From: Centroberyx gerrardi
Taxonomy: Eukaryota; Chordata; Actinopteri; Beryciformes; Berycidae
NCBI RefSeq assembly: GCF_048128805.1
Contig: NC_136012.1
Coordinates: 7,292,121-7,356,120, forward strand
Length of the DNA: 64,000 nt
Reading direction: 5' to 3'
Positions 34,701 through 53,325 of this stretch are shown piece after piece. The notes below the pieces were generated by a model. The model was not told the origin of the DNA, searched no databases, and worked only from the letters and a program-made list of their open reading frames with translations. How positions within the stretch are numbered: position 1 is the stretch's first letter; each line of letters opens with the position of its first letter. Both the position numbers and the translations under genes were made by a program.

Positions 34701-37700
34701 ACAGTAGTTTTACCTCCTGGACTTTGTTGGCAAACTCCTGCATGGACTCGCCCTCTTGTCTGGACACTGGTGGGAGCCAACTGGGAGAAACAGCGAAAAA
34801 ACAGAAAAGCGATGGGAGAAATAATTCTGACAGCAATTATGGCAACAGGGATGTGAAAAATCAGTCAGTAAAGCCTAAACTTGGGACTCAGAGCTTTAAA
34901 AAAATCAATTACTTATGACAGCAATTTATTTAGCAATGAAGAATGTTTAAATGTTGCTGAACGCTAACCAACATTAAAATACTGGCTAGAGAAGACCATT
35001 TTGGTTGAGCCTGGGGTTGTTACTATTACAATAACAAAAGTGTTTTCATCAGCTTTTGTTGTTTCGTACAGCTCCAGGAGATTGATCGGTGGTTGCAGTT
35101 TCTCCACAAAATAACTTAAGCTTTCAAGAATTACAAATGAAGCAGGTTCTAGTTCTAGGTCCAGTTCTAGTGTGGGAGAAATATGACACAAGTGAAAAAA
35201 GCAGTTGATAGAAATAATGATACAAATTATTTAGTACCTTACATGATACACTGTACATGGAGCAAAAAATGTCCACAAGAGTTCCATCAGCCAGCTGGAC
35301 TCCGGTGTGCTCTGTGGACAGAGAAAACAACATGAACTCAATGGTATTATTGTATAGCAGTACAGTGTATCCTGAAACGCCCTACATTCAATTACATATT
35401 CCAGGACAGTTATGCAGGGACTGTGGACAAAGATAGCTGTGGTTCTTCAATAGTCCTCGATTTTAAATCCATTGTCACTGTGTCATTTCGAAAAGTCAGA
35501 AGTAAAACGATGGAGAAAAGTTTTCAAAAAGATACTTATGTAATTCTCTGTACGTCTCCTGCATTTTTCATTCGTAACAGAGTTTGATGTATAACTTATT
35601 TGTGGTTTGAGCCATACACTGACTTGGGATAAGTCTGTGAATGTGTGAAATGGTTTGACATTTCGCAACACAATCCTACAACAATTTCGACATATCTTCA
35701 CTGACTGAACATGCCCAGCTTCAACCACTGCTACACAGCACCACAGGGCAAAAATTATTCTCCGTAATTACTGAGACAAAGAAATATGGCTTGATTCAAT
35801 TTCTGCAGCCCACATTCATCATCTTCCTATTACTTCCAGTTGTTCTACTAGTGGAAAACTGGTATATAAAACACAAGGCTTTTCAGGATGCATGCAACCA
35901 TTCAAATCCACTATAAAACATGTTTCACTGGAAGCTGGTGTATTTTGATATTTTATATTTCATTACCTTGTTTTATGCAGTCACTATGTTACTTTGTTTA
36001 TATCTCAACATTTAACTGCTTCTCCATGTACTTGGTGCATAAAGTGCAGAATTCAAGATCCAAGCCAAGCCAATAATTTGGTAATGGTATATTATTTAGG
36101 CATCTGCTCCCTGGACCCCATTTTATATATTCTGGTTTTTTGTGTGACAATTCAAGTTTAAATGACATTACCAATGCAAGCAATGGTCTCGTCACCCGTA
36201 AGGCCACAGGCTGAATGGAGTCAGTCAATGAGAAAGGCCAAGAGCTGAGGGGGGAAAGATATAGTCAGTTGATGAGTCTGTATCCTATTGAGAAACAATG
36301 TTGCAAAATCATACTTTAAAAAAAAAAAAAATCAAAACAGAAACAGAAATCTGAGTTCGGTTTGACTCTCTTATTGGGGCTGGGTATTATTTGGACATTT
36401 TTCTTACTGATAATGGTATGAACACCTAAAATGTGATGCCTCTAGTAAATTATGTTTTCAACACTTACAGTGAATGAAGAGATTGGAATATATTCTATAT
36501 TTTAGAGGCAAGTATTTACCACTACAAAGGAACATTTAATTAACCATGTAATGAAGCAAACTGCTGCTGAGACAGATAGGGGATATCATGTTATCCCACC
36601 TAGATCTGGTCAAATCAAAAATAATTTGGCCAGATTAAGTCATTTTTAGTCCGTAGTCAAAAACTTCTCATGTAAACTGAATTTCAAAAATCTGAAACAC
36701 AAACATCACAATATACTTGATCTTATTGTAAGGTGCTCTTCCCAGCTGTTTTACATTTGAGTGCATCTGTAGGAGAATTCAGCTGCAGCTGCACTTGGTT
36801 CTCAGTTACTCATCTTAGAGACAGAAATGAATACATTTAGCAGCGGTTTTCGTTTCCCCCTGCTAATTTCCCTATTGAACTCTACAGGGAAATTAGCAGG
36901 GAGAAACAACTGCCAAAGTAATTTATCTTCATTCTGAAGCTCTGTGGCAGAGGGATAATGATTTGTGGCTGGCTTGGTGAATCGTTTTTTTTTTCTTCAC
37001 ATCCAAAGTCATGAGTATGGAGCCAAAATATTTAACATTGTCTCTTTGTCCTGATACTTATTGAGCTCAAACTGTTTTTCCTGTGTCTAGGACTAATCAG
37101 ATAATTACTGGTGAATACAAACAAATGTCCAAAACCAGAGAACTAAACTGAACTGGGAGAAATGGTAAAGATAAGAGCATTTATGGGCTGTTTCTGGGAA
37201 TAATGTTATATTTTCTTGTTCACAACAACAAATTCTGTGGGTCTACAAAAAACACTCATTGTCTCTGGAGCAGCTCCACATTTTACATGTTATACATGAT
37301 GACATTACAAATGGAAGTCTTAGCAGGTGTCTGCGTGTACTGGGTCGTTCCTACTCATACATACTAATTGGACTGTCTTAGACGTCAGGAGTGAAACACC
37401 AGTTCTTATAGTGAGTGGTTTTACCCTGTAATAAAAACACTGGCACCGACCTGAACTTGAGCAGGCCAGCACGGCCGTTTGTGGTGTCCTCTTCAGGAAA
37501 CAGAAGCAAAGGTAGGGTGCCTTCAGTGGAGCAATACCTCTGAAGAGACTCTCCTATCACTCCCTGGCCTGATGCTGAATGCATTTCCATGAAGCCTCTG
37601 GCCCAACACACAAAGCCTGTGGAGCCCTCCAGCTGGGGCTAATGAGCGGAAACAGACACAGCCATAACACTCAGCAGGTCAAAGCCATGTAGTGTACAAG

Positions 37701-40700
37701 TGATTTGTTCTTTTGTGGAGAACATGAAGAGAGTTTCAGGGTGCACACCTACAGTTTGTTTTCTTTGGTCCGAGCCAGAGTGGAAAAGTTGACTTTTGGG
37801 TTTGCTTGTTTAATAGACAGAGTTTTGGTAACCTGGCATCCCACCAGGTTAGAGATTTTGCCAGTGCTAGGAGTCCAAACAAATCTGATTCCAGTCCCTG
37901 TAACTTTAGCGAAGCATGATGGACTTGTCTGTGGTTTTTCCATGATTCACATTCTCTGGTGTTCAAAACTAGTTAAGAACACATGAAGAAACAGCTGAAT
38001 ATGAGCATCAGTCCAGACTTGTTTGCCCTCACTTCATTTTGTTTTGTCTTTCCAAGCATGAGGACCTGCTGGCTATCACATGTCAACATCTGTCTCATTG
38101 TACCCATAAAACCTTACATTTTGGGGTTGTTAGCTTGAAAGAAGACTAATTTTCATTTGTTGCCACCAGAGTTTGAATGGCATTGCTCTCGCCTGCCCAA
38201 ATGAACTGAACTAAAGGAGTCAACGCCCCAGAGTTTGAATAAACTGGTCCGAACACGCTTGTTGTGAACACACCCTCAAACACCCAGCTGAGCCGAGGAC
38301 TTAGGGGTAAATTCCACATGAACAAATTATTGCATGTGATCGCCAGAAGGTTCTAATCTTTATCCATAAGCCCTTTTCTTACAACTTGTGTTACACTTGG
38401 GCTCGGACTCCTAATAATTTTCCAACAAATAATTGGTGTAAAAATTCACCTGTGTTTACAAAAAAAAGGTGTATACAAAAACACTTGTTAATGCATCTGT
38501 GGGTGGACAGAAAGGTGAACTGGTGGTTAGAGTCTTGTAACCAGTAGGTCACAAAAACATATCCATTAATAGCCATGTTAAAGTGTTCATCAGCAAGTCA
38601 CTGAACCCATACCAGCTCTAGGTAAGAGCATCAGTTAGATGCCTGAAATGTGAAAAGCCTACATCTCGCTTTAATACAACTAACAAGTTAGGAAAAGTGG
38701 AAAATGCATTAAAGAAGTCAAATACTCACAGTATTGCAGGGAGTCAGGAGGTTGATTATGTTGTGGTCGAACTCTGTCACATGATTGCATATGTACAGCT
38801 TGGTGTTTTTGTCTCTGGAGCGAGGGTTCTTCTGTCTCACATGCATCCCCAGGACTGAGCACATGGTCCTCACAATAAATCTAAGAGAACATAAAAACAT
38901 CAACATAAACATGTACCATAGGGCAACTGCTTCTCTGTTTTTCCTCATATTTCCACTACTGTTTATCCTTCCTCTGCCCAGACTTTGACATCTAACTTCT
39001 TATTCATACCCATTGCTATGAACTGCATTCCATCTTTAAACTGCACAATCTTTGGGACATGCGCTATGACTTTTCTTTTCAATACTTTATTCTTGGATAT
39101 TTACTTTTATTACTAATTACTTTCACAAAAACATAAATAGCCGAAGGGGCTGATGATGTTACAATTTTCCAACATTTTGATTCAGATTTTGGCTGCATTT
39201 ACTTAATGTATTTTTCTGCCTTTATCTGTATCTGAGAGTCTAAGGGGTTAAGTTTGCCTCTCCCACTATGTCAATGGACTTTGAGTATGTAAAAATAGTG
39301 CTAGGCAGTGGGGCCTTGGGCAACTGATTAGTAATTTATGTAACACACTGCCCTGAATACATTATCTATATTATGTATTATATTATTATCACTAATGACA
39401 GCGAACCCTCTTGTAGCTGTAACCATTGTATAACTGTCCATCCCTATGAATATCTACTACAGCCTTTTCATTATTGCAGTAATGCCTGAAAATTATCTGG
39501 TTGTTACTATAATAAGCCTGTGTCATTATCCCAGCCTCCCTACCCCTGGAGCTCTGAGGTCATTATTTTAAATTCAGGTTTATGTCAGACAAAAACACTA
39601 AATGCCAGTATTTTCTGTTAATTTTAGCACAAGACAAGATAAAAATAACCAGTAACTGAAACACATCCTAGACTAACAGATAAACAAAGATTCATAAAAA
39701 CTGAAGCAACCTAGTGCCAAGTCATCTTGATTTATGTTCAACACCTCAGTTTTTTTTTATTAAATACTTACCTTCTAACAAAACATTCTGGAAGTGCACA
39801 GCTGACCAAGAACACATGAACACCAATAAAAATCCTCAGCAACATCAAACAAAGGCCAACTGGAGAGTAAATCAGCAAAAGCAGGAGAACAAGTCCATCT
39901 TTGGGAAACCTGTACAGAAAAAAATGTCAGCAGATTGAATCATACTACTTTTTATTTCTATTTCATAAAAAACTCCTCACTGTAAATCTAATCCTCTGAC
40001 ACCTGCATGTAAACTACTAGAGGACAGTAAACCCCAGGGAAATACTTCATCTTGGATGCAAATATTTGCTCTGATTTACAGTATCACTTGCTCATCAGAT
40101 CGATGAAGAAACAACCTAATGTCATCCATGCTCATTCATTAGATATATCCAACATCCTTCTGTACGTGACAGGTATGAAACAAAGGCGGTTTGCTTTCAT
40201 TTCAGACATGTTACACATGGCTCTTCATAAGAACTTAAGTGCTGGAGAAAATCTTAAGATACCCGACATTAGCCCAGTTCTGGTCGACTCGGTACTGAAT
40301 CAGGGCCGTTATCTTACTTTTCAAACAACAAGGTCAGTCCTCAAAATAAATTAGAATAGTATAGATCACTCAGCATACCGAAAGGTGTATCTAAAATGAC
40401 TTACTGACTTCACATAACGGCTTCAATTTAACGTTAGTATCGTTAAGTCTACTTACGCATAATGACTACGTTTTCAACTGTCCAAGAGAGAATGCTGTAA
40501 ATTTAACGGCAGCGATATTAGCTGGTTGAAGTAATTATAAGTTAGCCGATGAGAGCGCTATGTGGTATGTTTACGTTAAGGTCCAGAGCGTTTCGCACAG
40601 TTGCATTAACGTTAGTGTTAGCTCGTCACCGTTAACCGTCACCTGGCTAGCTAGCTAATGTTATATGTTTTCAGAAATTTAGTATCGCCATGCTTTAATA

Positions 40701-40871
40701 AAGCTTTTACTGATTAACATTAGCGCTAGATAGCGTTAGATTTCTTGAACCTACTGGGTTAGACAATACTGTAATTGTAGTTAAAGGTTAGCTGGATAGC
40801 TAGCTAGCTAGCTGACGTTAGCTAACTTACCGACGAAAGTCAAACATGTCTTCAATCCCCCGAGTCTCCAT
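31738..40871 (-). CDS. aup1: Lipid droplet-regulating VLDL assembly factor AUP1 (ancient ubiquitous protein 1)
   Basis: AUP1 sits in the ER and lipid-droplet membrane and recruits the E2 enzyme UBE2G2 for ER-associated degradation. Twelve coding exons on the minus strand: 40831-40871, 39772-39909, 38730-38880, 37451-37638, 36172-36244, 35238-35311, 34714-34780, 34123-34225, 33829-33966, 33445-33587, 33079-33167, 31738-31783. They join in frame to 416 residues, close to the 410-residue human form. In order: a hydrophobic hairpin (about 18-50) for monotopic insertion, a PlsC acyltransferase-like domain with the HX4D motif intact (H93-VTEF-D98), LLLFPEEDTTNGR, a CUE domain (about 300-342, with the DVLPDVPLNVI block) and a C-terminal UBE2G2-binding helix (SLQERKEALYNFARRRYIE). 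The start ATG is the first in frame with homology; exon 1 encodes only 13 complete codons. The donor of exon 6 is inferred at CATGTAAG/GTAC because it alone keeps the frame. Confidence 0.94.
32275..32702. mobile_element. MITE in the last aup1 intron
   Basis: TTAAAGCTGCAATAGGCAAC at the left end and GTGCAGCTTTAA at the right end are inverted matches enclosing about 400 bp. It is the same family as 47415-47628: both share TTGGCRGC then CAAAGGGCAGCG or CAAGTGGCAGCG internally. Confidence 0.68.
36852..36907. repeat. 22-bp-stem hairpin in aup1 intron 4
   Basis: The arms at 36852-36873 and 36886-36907 are inverted complements with one mismatch in 22; the loop is 12 bases. The core of each arm is CTGCTAATTTCCCT or its complement. 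The loop is short for a metazoan pre-miRNA, and the duplex may be a MITE remnant. Confidence 0.75.
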
Positions 40872-41118
40872 ATCTGCCAGTTTGGGGGAGCCTACTGCCC
40901 TGAAGCTAACGCTAAGTACACAACGAGAACTTGCTTCTTGAAAATAAATTAGTCATAACTTTCACGACAGCAGCTTTGTCATCTGGTGGAAAACTGACAG
41001 CTAACGTCGGTGTTACCCTGTCGAGCTAATGGTTCGTTTTCGAGCAGCCCAGCGGGTTAAAATGTTAGCATTTGTTAACAGATGTTGTTAGCCGCACTGC
41101 TAGCATGGCTGCCTAAAC

Positions 41119-41135
41119 ACTTCCGGTTTGGAAGT
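41119..41135 (-). promoter_or_regulatory. Paired ETS-type dyad in the aup1 promoter
   Basis: ACTTCCGGTTTGGAAGT has perfect 6-base arms (ACTTCC/GGAAGT). On the minus strand the right-hand core is ACCGGAAGT, a consensus ETS (GABPA/ELK) site. It lies about 250 bases upstream of the aup1 ATG. Confidence 0.5.
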
Positions 41136-42307
41136 CCCCTTCAGAGAAAAGGCGGGGAAGTGACGGTGTCGCCCTCTGGTGGCTACAGTCACATCTGAGC
41201 GAATGACCCTTTTCATATAATGAATTGGATCATATATTCATTCATTAGTATATTAGATTAAACAAGACAGTGGTTGCATTTCTATAAAATCAACCTAACT
41301 TTATTTATTATAATTATTAACATGTGTGCTGCTTAAAAATACATTAAGTTTCTACAATGTTCCATTGTTGTAGATTAAAGTTTAAACCAAACTCGTCTTT
41401 TCAAACACTATTGTTCCTATTTGTGTAGTTATTGCTCATGAGACATTATTTTGTGTTTGCCAATGGCAAAATGAATGGCGATTGCTTCTGCCCCAATACT
41501 TCTGAGCCTTATGACCCGCAGTTGGCAGTCTCCACATAACTTACGCTGAGTAAGAACTGACTGGTTCCCTTTCATATGAGCTCAGAACCTGAGTAAGGAA
41601 TTTTGGTTCCTTCCTTTGGTACTTTCTGGCTTGTATGCCTTTGCTAAGGCCCATGTAACAACATCAGTACTATGAAACAGCATCAGTTCAGAAAGAAAGA
41701 ATGACCACATACAGGACAATGTATGGACATAGTGATACCTCTTTTGTTCAAGCGATTCCTTCTTGTGGTTACACAGGGATGCAGCAGGTCAATTTTTAGA
41801 CTTTAGACTCTAAGAATATTTCTGCTATCTGCTTCTTGTTTACTGTCTGTGTGCTCTATATTGGCTCTAATTTCTCTCATGTCTGTTATCTCTAAACACC
41901 TTTATTATACTGATCTGAAGCCCATTCTTTCACCATGGACCATGGAAAATGTCCAGATGAGTGGAGGCTCCTGACTCAAAAAATCAATTTTGGGGTGAAA
42001 GGGAAAGATCCAAACTGTTTGTCTATTAAGATTTAACACTTACACTTTTAAGGGAAAAGTTCAAACACCCTCCCTATCATCTGTTGACCAGCTTCCCCTG
42101 GAAATGATTAGCAGATATTATCAAGTTGTTATTCAGCAGCCACTTGACTGCGGAATAGGTGATAACCAAGCGTTATTTCTTTGCAACCTAACTGTATACA
42201 TACGATTAAATAGTCTATTAACCAGTTATTACGGATTTATGACAACAATACGACAACAAAACTACCTGTGTGTACAACACTGTTTAACCGCACGGCTCTT
42301 GAACACA

Positions 42308-42317
42308 CCCCGCCCCC
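42308..42317 (+). promoter_or_regulatory. GC box upstream of ctsf
   Basis: CCCCGCCCCC, a consensus Sp1/KLF box, lies 185 bases upstream of the ctsf start codon in otherwise AT-rich DNA, followed by CCTCCCACCGCC. No TATA box is evident. Confidence 0.45.
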
Positions 42318-42502
42318 TGACGCTCACTGTCTCCTCCCACCGCCTCATCTCTGTGTTGTTTGGCAACATTGTGTGTCTGTTGTATAACCGACTGAGATAA
42401 CTTGAGATCGATTTGTCAGCTGGGAAAACAAACATCCCGCTTTATATCTGAGCGCAGACCGGACATCGATCCCTCTTTCTGCTCGAGCACATCGGGGCCA
42501 AC

Positions 42503-49764
<7,262 letters not shown>

Positions 49765-49892
49765 ACCACCAAAACACACACACACACAAACGCACACATA
49801 CATACAGTATATATATGTACACCACAGCCAACTGACCCCACCGTTACACCACTCAAACACACATTTCATCCAGAGTGCATGAAAATAGGGGT

Positions 49893-49946
<54 letters not shown>

Positions 49947-50495
49947 GTCCTGCTGATGTTACTTTTCATTCAAACCAAGTGAGCAGTGTTCCACCTCCAT
50001 ACCTCTCACCTCGTGTCCACTTACAAAAACATACCAGCTCCGATAAAGCTAGTTTTAAAGTGTTGCTGAGGTTTTATTGTGAATTTTAAAGTAGTTGCAT
50101 TTCTGTTGATTTTATTCCGTTAGGCTGTCAGGTCGCAATACTTGCTGTGTTTTAGGCAAAGTGTTGGTTTTTAACTCATTCATCTCCACAGTAACTGAGC
50201 CTGTGTTTGATAAAGGAGATGCACTAACTATACTTGTCTGTTTTCCTGAATGTTCTGTTACCAGTGTTTGTGCTAATAGGATTTTTTGCTAGAGTTCCTT
50301 GTTATATTGGTCTTTGTGTCTTTGTGTTACTACATAATGCAACTTCCCTTAACAAAGATGTTCTCCTGGTTCTTACAACGATAGATTCTGCAAGGGTTTT
50401 CCTGGGTTGTAAAAGACTGGTTTTATGATTTATAATAATTGCTGTAATGCAGTGGGAAATTAATGAAGGTTGAATAAAAAAGCACAGAATCCTAT
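49765..50495 (+). other. 3' untranslated region of ctsf with poly(A) signal
   Basis: Begins after the TAA at 49762-49764. It contains a (CA)n run (49895-49943) and ends after the canonical AATAAA at 50473-50478. No further coding sequence. Confidence 0.6.
49895..49943. repeat. (CA)n in the ctsf 3' UTR
   Basis: About 24 CA units; transcribed if the poly(A) site at 50473-50478 is used. Confidence 0.9.
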
Positions 50496-50816
50496 CCTTT
50501 ATTTACTGTGTTCTTCCTTTCTTTGAGCGCACTCTTCATACACCAGGGGGTAAATTAGGAGGGTTTTAACTATGCAGGTAATGGAACTACTGAATAATAA
50601 TGCAGCATTGTATTGAATACATATTGGCCTTCACCATAAACTATAACAAACATCAAATCTGCAAGTATGATTTCTTAAGAAGCAGTAGCCTATTGAAATT
50701 TAAGGGAAAAACAGATTTTTCTTAATAACTATTGATATCATGGTGGGTCTCAGTTGTAGCCTACTCTAGTCTGTTAATAAATAATTTGTTAATTTCATCA
50801 ACCTGAATGTACGGCC

Positions 50817-51853
50817 TATGGAAGCCCGTTTCCACCACCTGTTAAAAAAATATGGCACTTTTCTCTTTTTTTCCATCATGAATTATGAGATGCTAAGTCA
50901 TATTTATGAGATACTATCTTATAATTATGAGATGCCAATTCATATTTATGAGATACTATCTCATAATTATGAGATACTAAGTCATAATTATGAGACGCTA
51001 AGTCATAATCATGAGATAGTATCTTATAAATATGACACTCACAGGCCACTTTATTAGGTACACCTGCTTGTTAACACAAACAGTCGGCTCCTCCAAACAG
51101 TGAAATCATGTGGCTGCAACTCAGTATATAAAGCATGCAGACATGGTGAAGTGGTTTAGTTTTTTGTTTGACCAAACATTAGAATGGGCGAAATGCGTGA
51201 TCTAAGCAACTTTGACTGATTGGCGATTGTTGGTGCCAGACATGGTAGTTCAGCATCTCAGAAACAGCTGCCCTCTTGGGATTTTCATGCACTACAGTCT
51301 CTAGTGTTTACAGAGAATGATGTAATAAACAAAAACATCCAGTGAGCCGCAGTTCTGTGGCCGAAAACAGTTTATTAATGAGAGAAGTCAGAGGTCAGAG
51401 GAGAATGGACAGACTGGTTCAAGCTAACAGAAAGGCCACAAATGCTCCAATAACAGTCTTTACAACAGTAGAGTGCAGAAGGGCATCTGAACACACAAGT
51501 TGTTGGCCCTTATGATAAATGGGCTACAGCAACAGATGACCAGCCACTACTAGATAGGTGTACCTGATAAAGTGACTGGTGTAGGTCAGAAATATTAGAT
51601 TTATTATGATTTATTAGTAGCTCATAATAATGACTTAGCATCTCATAATGACTTAGCATCTCATAATTATGAGATAGTATCTCATAATAATGAGTTAGCA
51701 TCTCATAATTATGACTTAGCATCTCATAATAATTTTATGAGATAATTATGAGACGCTAAGTCATAATATTGAGATTAAAAATTCAATTTATGATGGAAAA
51801 AAAAAGAAAAGTGCCAGATTTTTTTTAACAGGTGGCGGAAATGGACTTCCATA
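50817..51853. mobile_element. Palindrome-rich DNA transposon (MITE) with 70-bp ends, TA-flanked
   Basis: The left end (TGGAAGCCCGTTTCCACCAC, then CTGTTAAAAAAAT...GGCACTTTTCT) and the inverted right end (TGGAAGTCCATTTCCGCCAC, then CTGTTAAAAAAAAT...GGCACTTTTCT) agree over about 70 bases. TA lies at each border (50817-50818 and 51852-51853), fitting a TA target duplication. Next to each end are tandem near-palindromic 20-bp units (CTCATAATTATGAGATACTA type). The centre is a second element at 51040-51581. No transposase of its own. Confidence 0.72.
51040..51581. mobile_element. Internally deleted Tc1-like element nested in the MITE
   Basis: Ends CACTTTATTAGGTACACCTG and, inverted, CACTTTATCAGGTACACCTA are the terminal repeats of a widespread fish Tc1/mariner family. 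The interior retains stretches of its transposase region (TTGTTGGTGCCAGACATGG, CATCCAGTGAGCCGCAGTTC, GACTGGTTCAAGCTAACAGA) but most of the usual 1.2-1.6 kb is missing. Its coding frame is broken; only about 540 bp remain. Confidence 0.72.
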
Positions 51854-51904
51854 CAGCTGGCTAATACAGTCAACTCAACTCATCCTGACTCAGACACAAT
51901 CAAT

Positions 51905-52072
51905 ATCTCGTTATAACGAGAAAAGTTATATGTTGGTATGTCATTATAACGAGAAACGTTTCTCGTTACAATGAGATAAATTGGTATGTCGTAGTAACGA
52001 GAAAAGATGTCATTATAACGTGAAAATATCTTGTTATAACGAGAAAAAGATCTCGTTATAACGAGATACTGA
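51905..52072. repeat. Array of TCTCGTTATAACGAGA palindromes
   Basis: Five to six copies or variants of the 14-base perfect palindrome CTCGTTATAACGAG, with partial copies (CATTATAACGAGAAA, CTCGTTACAATGAG), are spaced over about 170 bp. No gene context. Confidence 0.75.
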
Positions 52073-52617
52073 GCCTATATTTTTCTCCCACTGTGACATC
52101 AATACGCTGCCGTATGAATGACCATCGACCTAAACAGCTGAAAATATCAGAACTGACATTTAGAATGAAAAGCTTAATTTCTACCTGTAATACCTGGTCT
52201 AAAATTACTGTAGTCCGTGCAAAAAACAACCGTTTTTTTCAAACGCTAATGATCTTGAATGCTACTCAGATTGAGAGACGAAAAACTCTACTTCCCATAG
52301 AGCGCTGCTGCTAGGGAAGGAAAAACTAGCTGTTAAGCTAGAAGTTATTCGCAGAAACAAAAACATCTGGTTTTGCAATTTTACCTTCAAAATAAAAATG
52401 GCAGAAAGCCACAAACATTAAGCGGTGTACAGAAGTACAAAAGACAAATATTTGGGTAATTTATTTATACCCAGTGGCTGTAAAAGTTGATTTCTAGCGC
52501 CCACTTCATTATCTTAAATGCCACGTGTGCCCATAATACAAGGTCTATAAATATAAGCAAGATAAGGAAAATATTTTTGAATACAATGACTTTTATTTTG
52601 AAAAGTTCAGACCGTTT

Positions 52618-52640
52618 CACACCGGAAGTCTTTCGGTGTG
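52618..52640 (+). promoter_or_regulatory. Dyad with ETS core upstream of eif1ad
   Basis: CACACCG and CGGTGTG form perfect 7-base arms around GAAGTCTTT, and the left arm overlaps ACCGGAAGT, a consensus ETS site. It lies about 700 bases upstream of the ATG, consistent with a promoter followed by a 5' UTR intron (an acceptor CTCAG is present at 53289-53293, 33 bases before the ATG). Confidence 0.42.
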
Positions 52641-53325
52641 AGTATTTCGGTCTTCTGGCTTGACACTGGTAGATATAGCGAGCACATGAGGTTGTGGTGT
52701 ACGCACATTAAATATCCAAACGTGTCTTTTTCCTGAGTTCATTTATAGCTTTCGTCAAACTACCAAGAAGCTTATTCTGCTTCAAAGAGACACAATAACC
52801 CGTTTCTGTCTTTCAAGGTAGTTATCTAACTTGATAAAGTGGACAAGTGTTGTGCTACGTTGTTGGCTAGCTAGCTAAACTAGTGGTAGCAACTGACCAG
52901 CTATTTGCTAACTATTAACATAAAAGCTAATTTGGCTAGAGAAGCAAGCAAGTGGAGGAAACGTGAGTTACGGTTATCTGTCCAGCCACTAGGCTATTGT
53001 GACAAATCACAGAATATGGGTTAAACTGATAAGGTAGAGTTGCTAGCTGGGCTAACTTATCTGAGATAAGTGTTAAACTCAGCTGTAATGTTTGGGTATT
53101 AATTTCAAGTGACTTGGCGACTGTGTTGATTTTGGTCATTACTTTTCCACTTTAGCTAGCGTAAGATAATTATCCAGGCTTTATGAACTGCAGTACTTGT
53201 TATCAACACTAACGACACACAGTGACTAGCAGGAACTGCTGTCCTGTGTACAGACTTTGACCAGGTGTCAGCCTTGCGCTCTTCTTTTCTCAGCTGGCGA
53301 AGGAAACTGCAGCCCAACGTCTACA

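Larger units (their letters stand above)
40872..42480. other. Head-to-head spacer between aup1 and ctsf
   Basis: Holds the aup1 5' UTR and promoter at its left end and the ctsf promoter at its right end. The middle (41.2-42.2 kb) is AT-rich unique sequence with no recognised gene. Confidence 0.5.
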
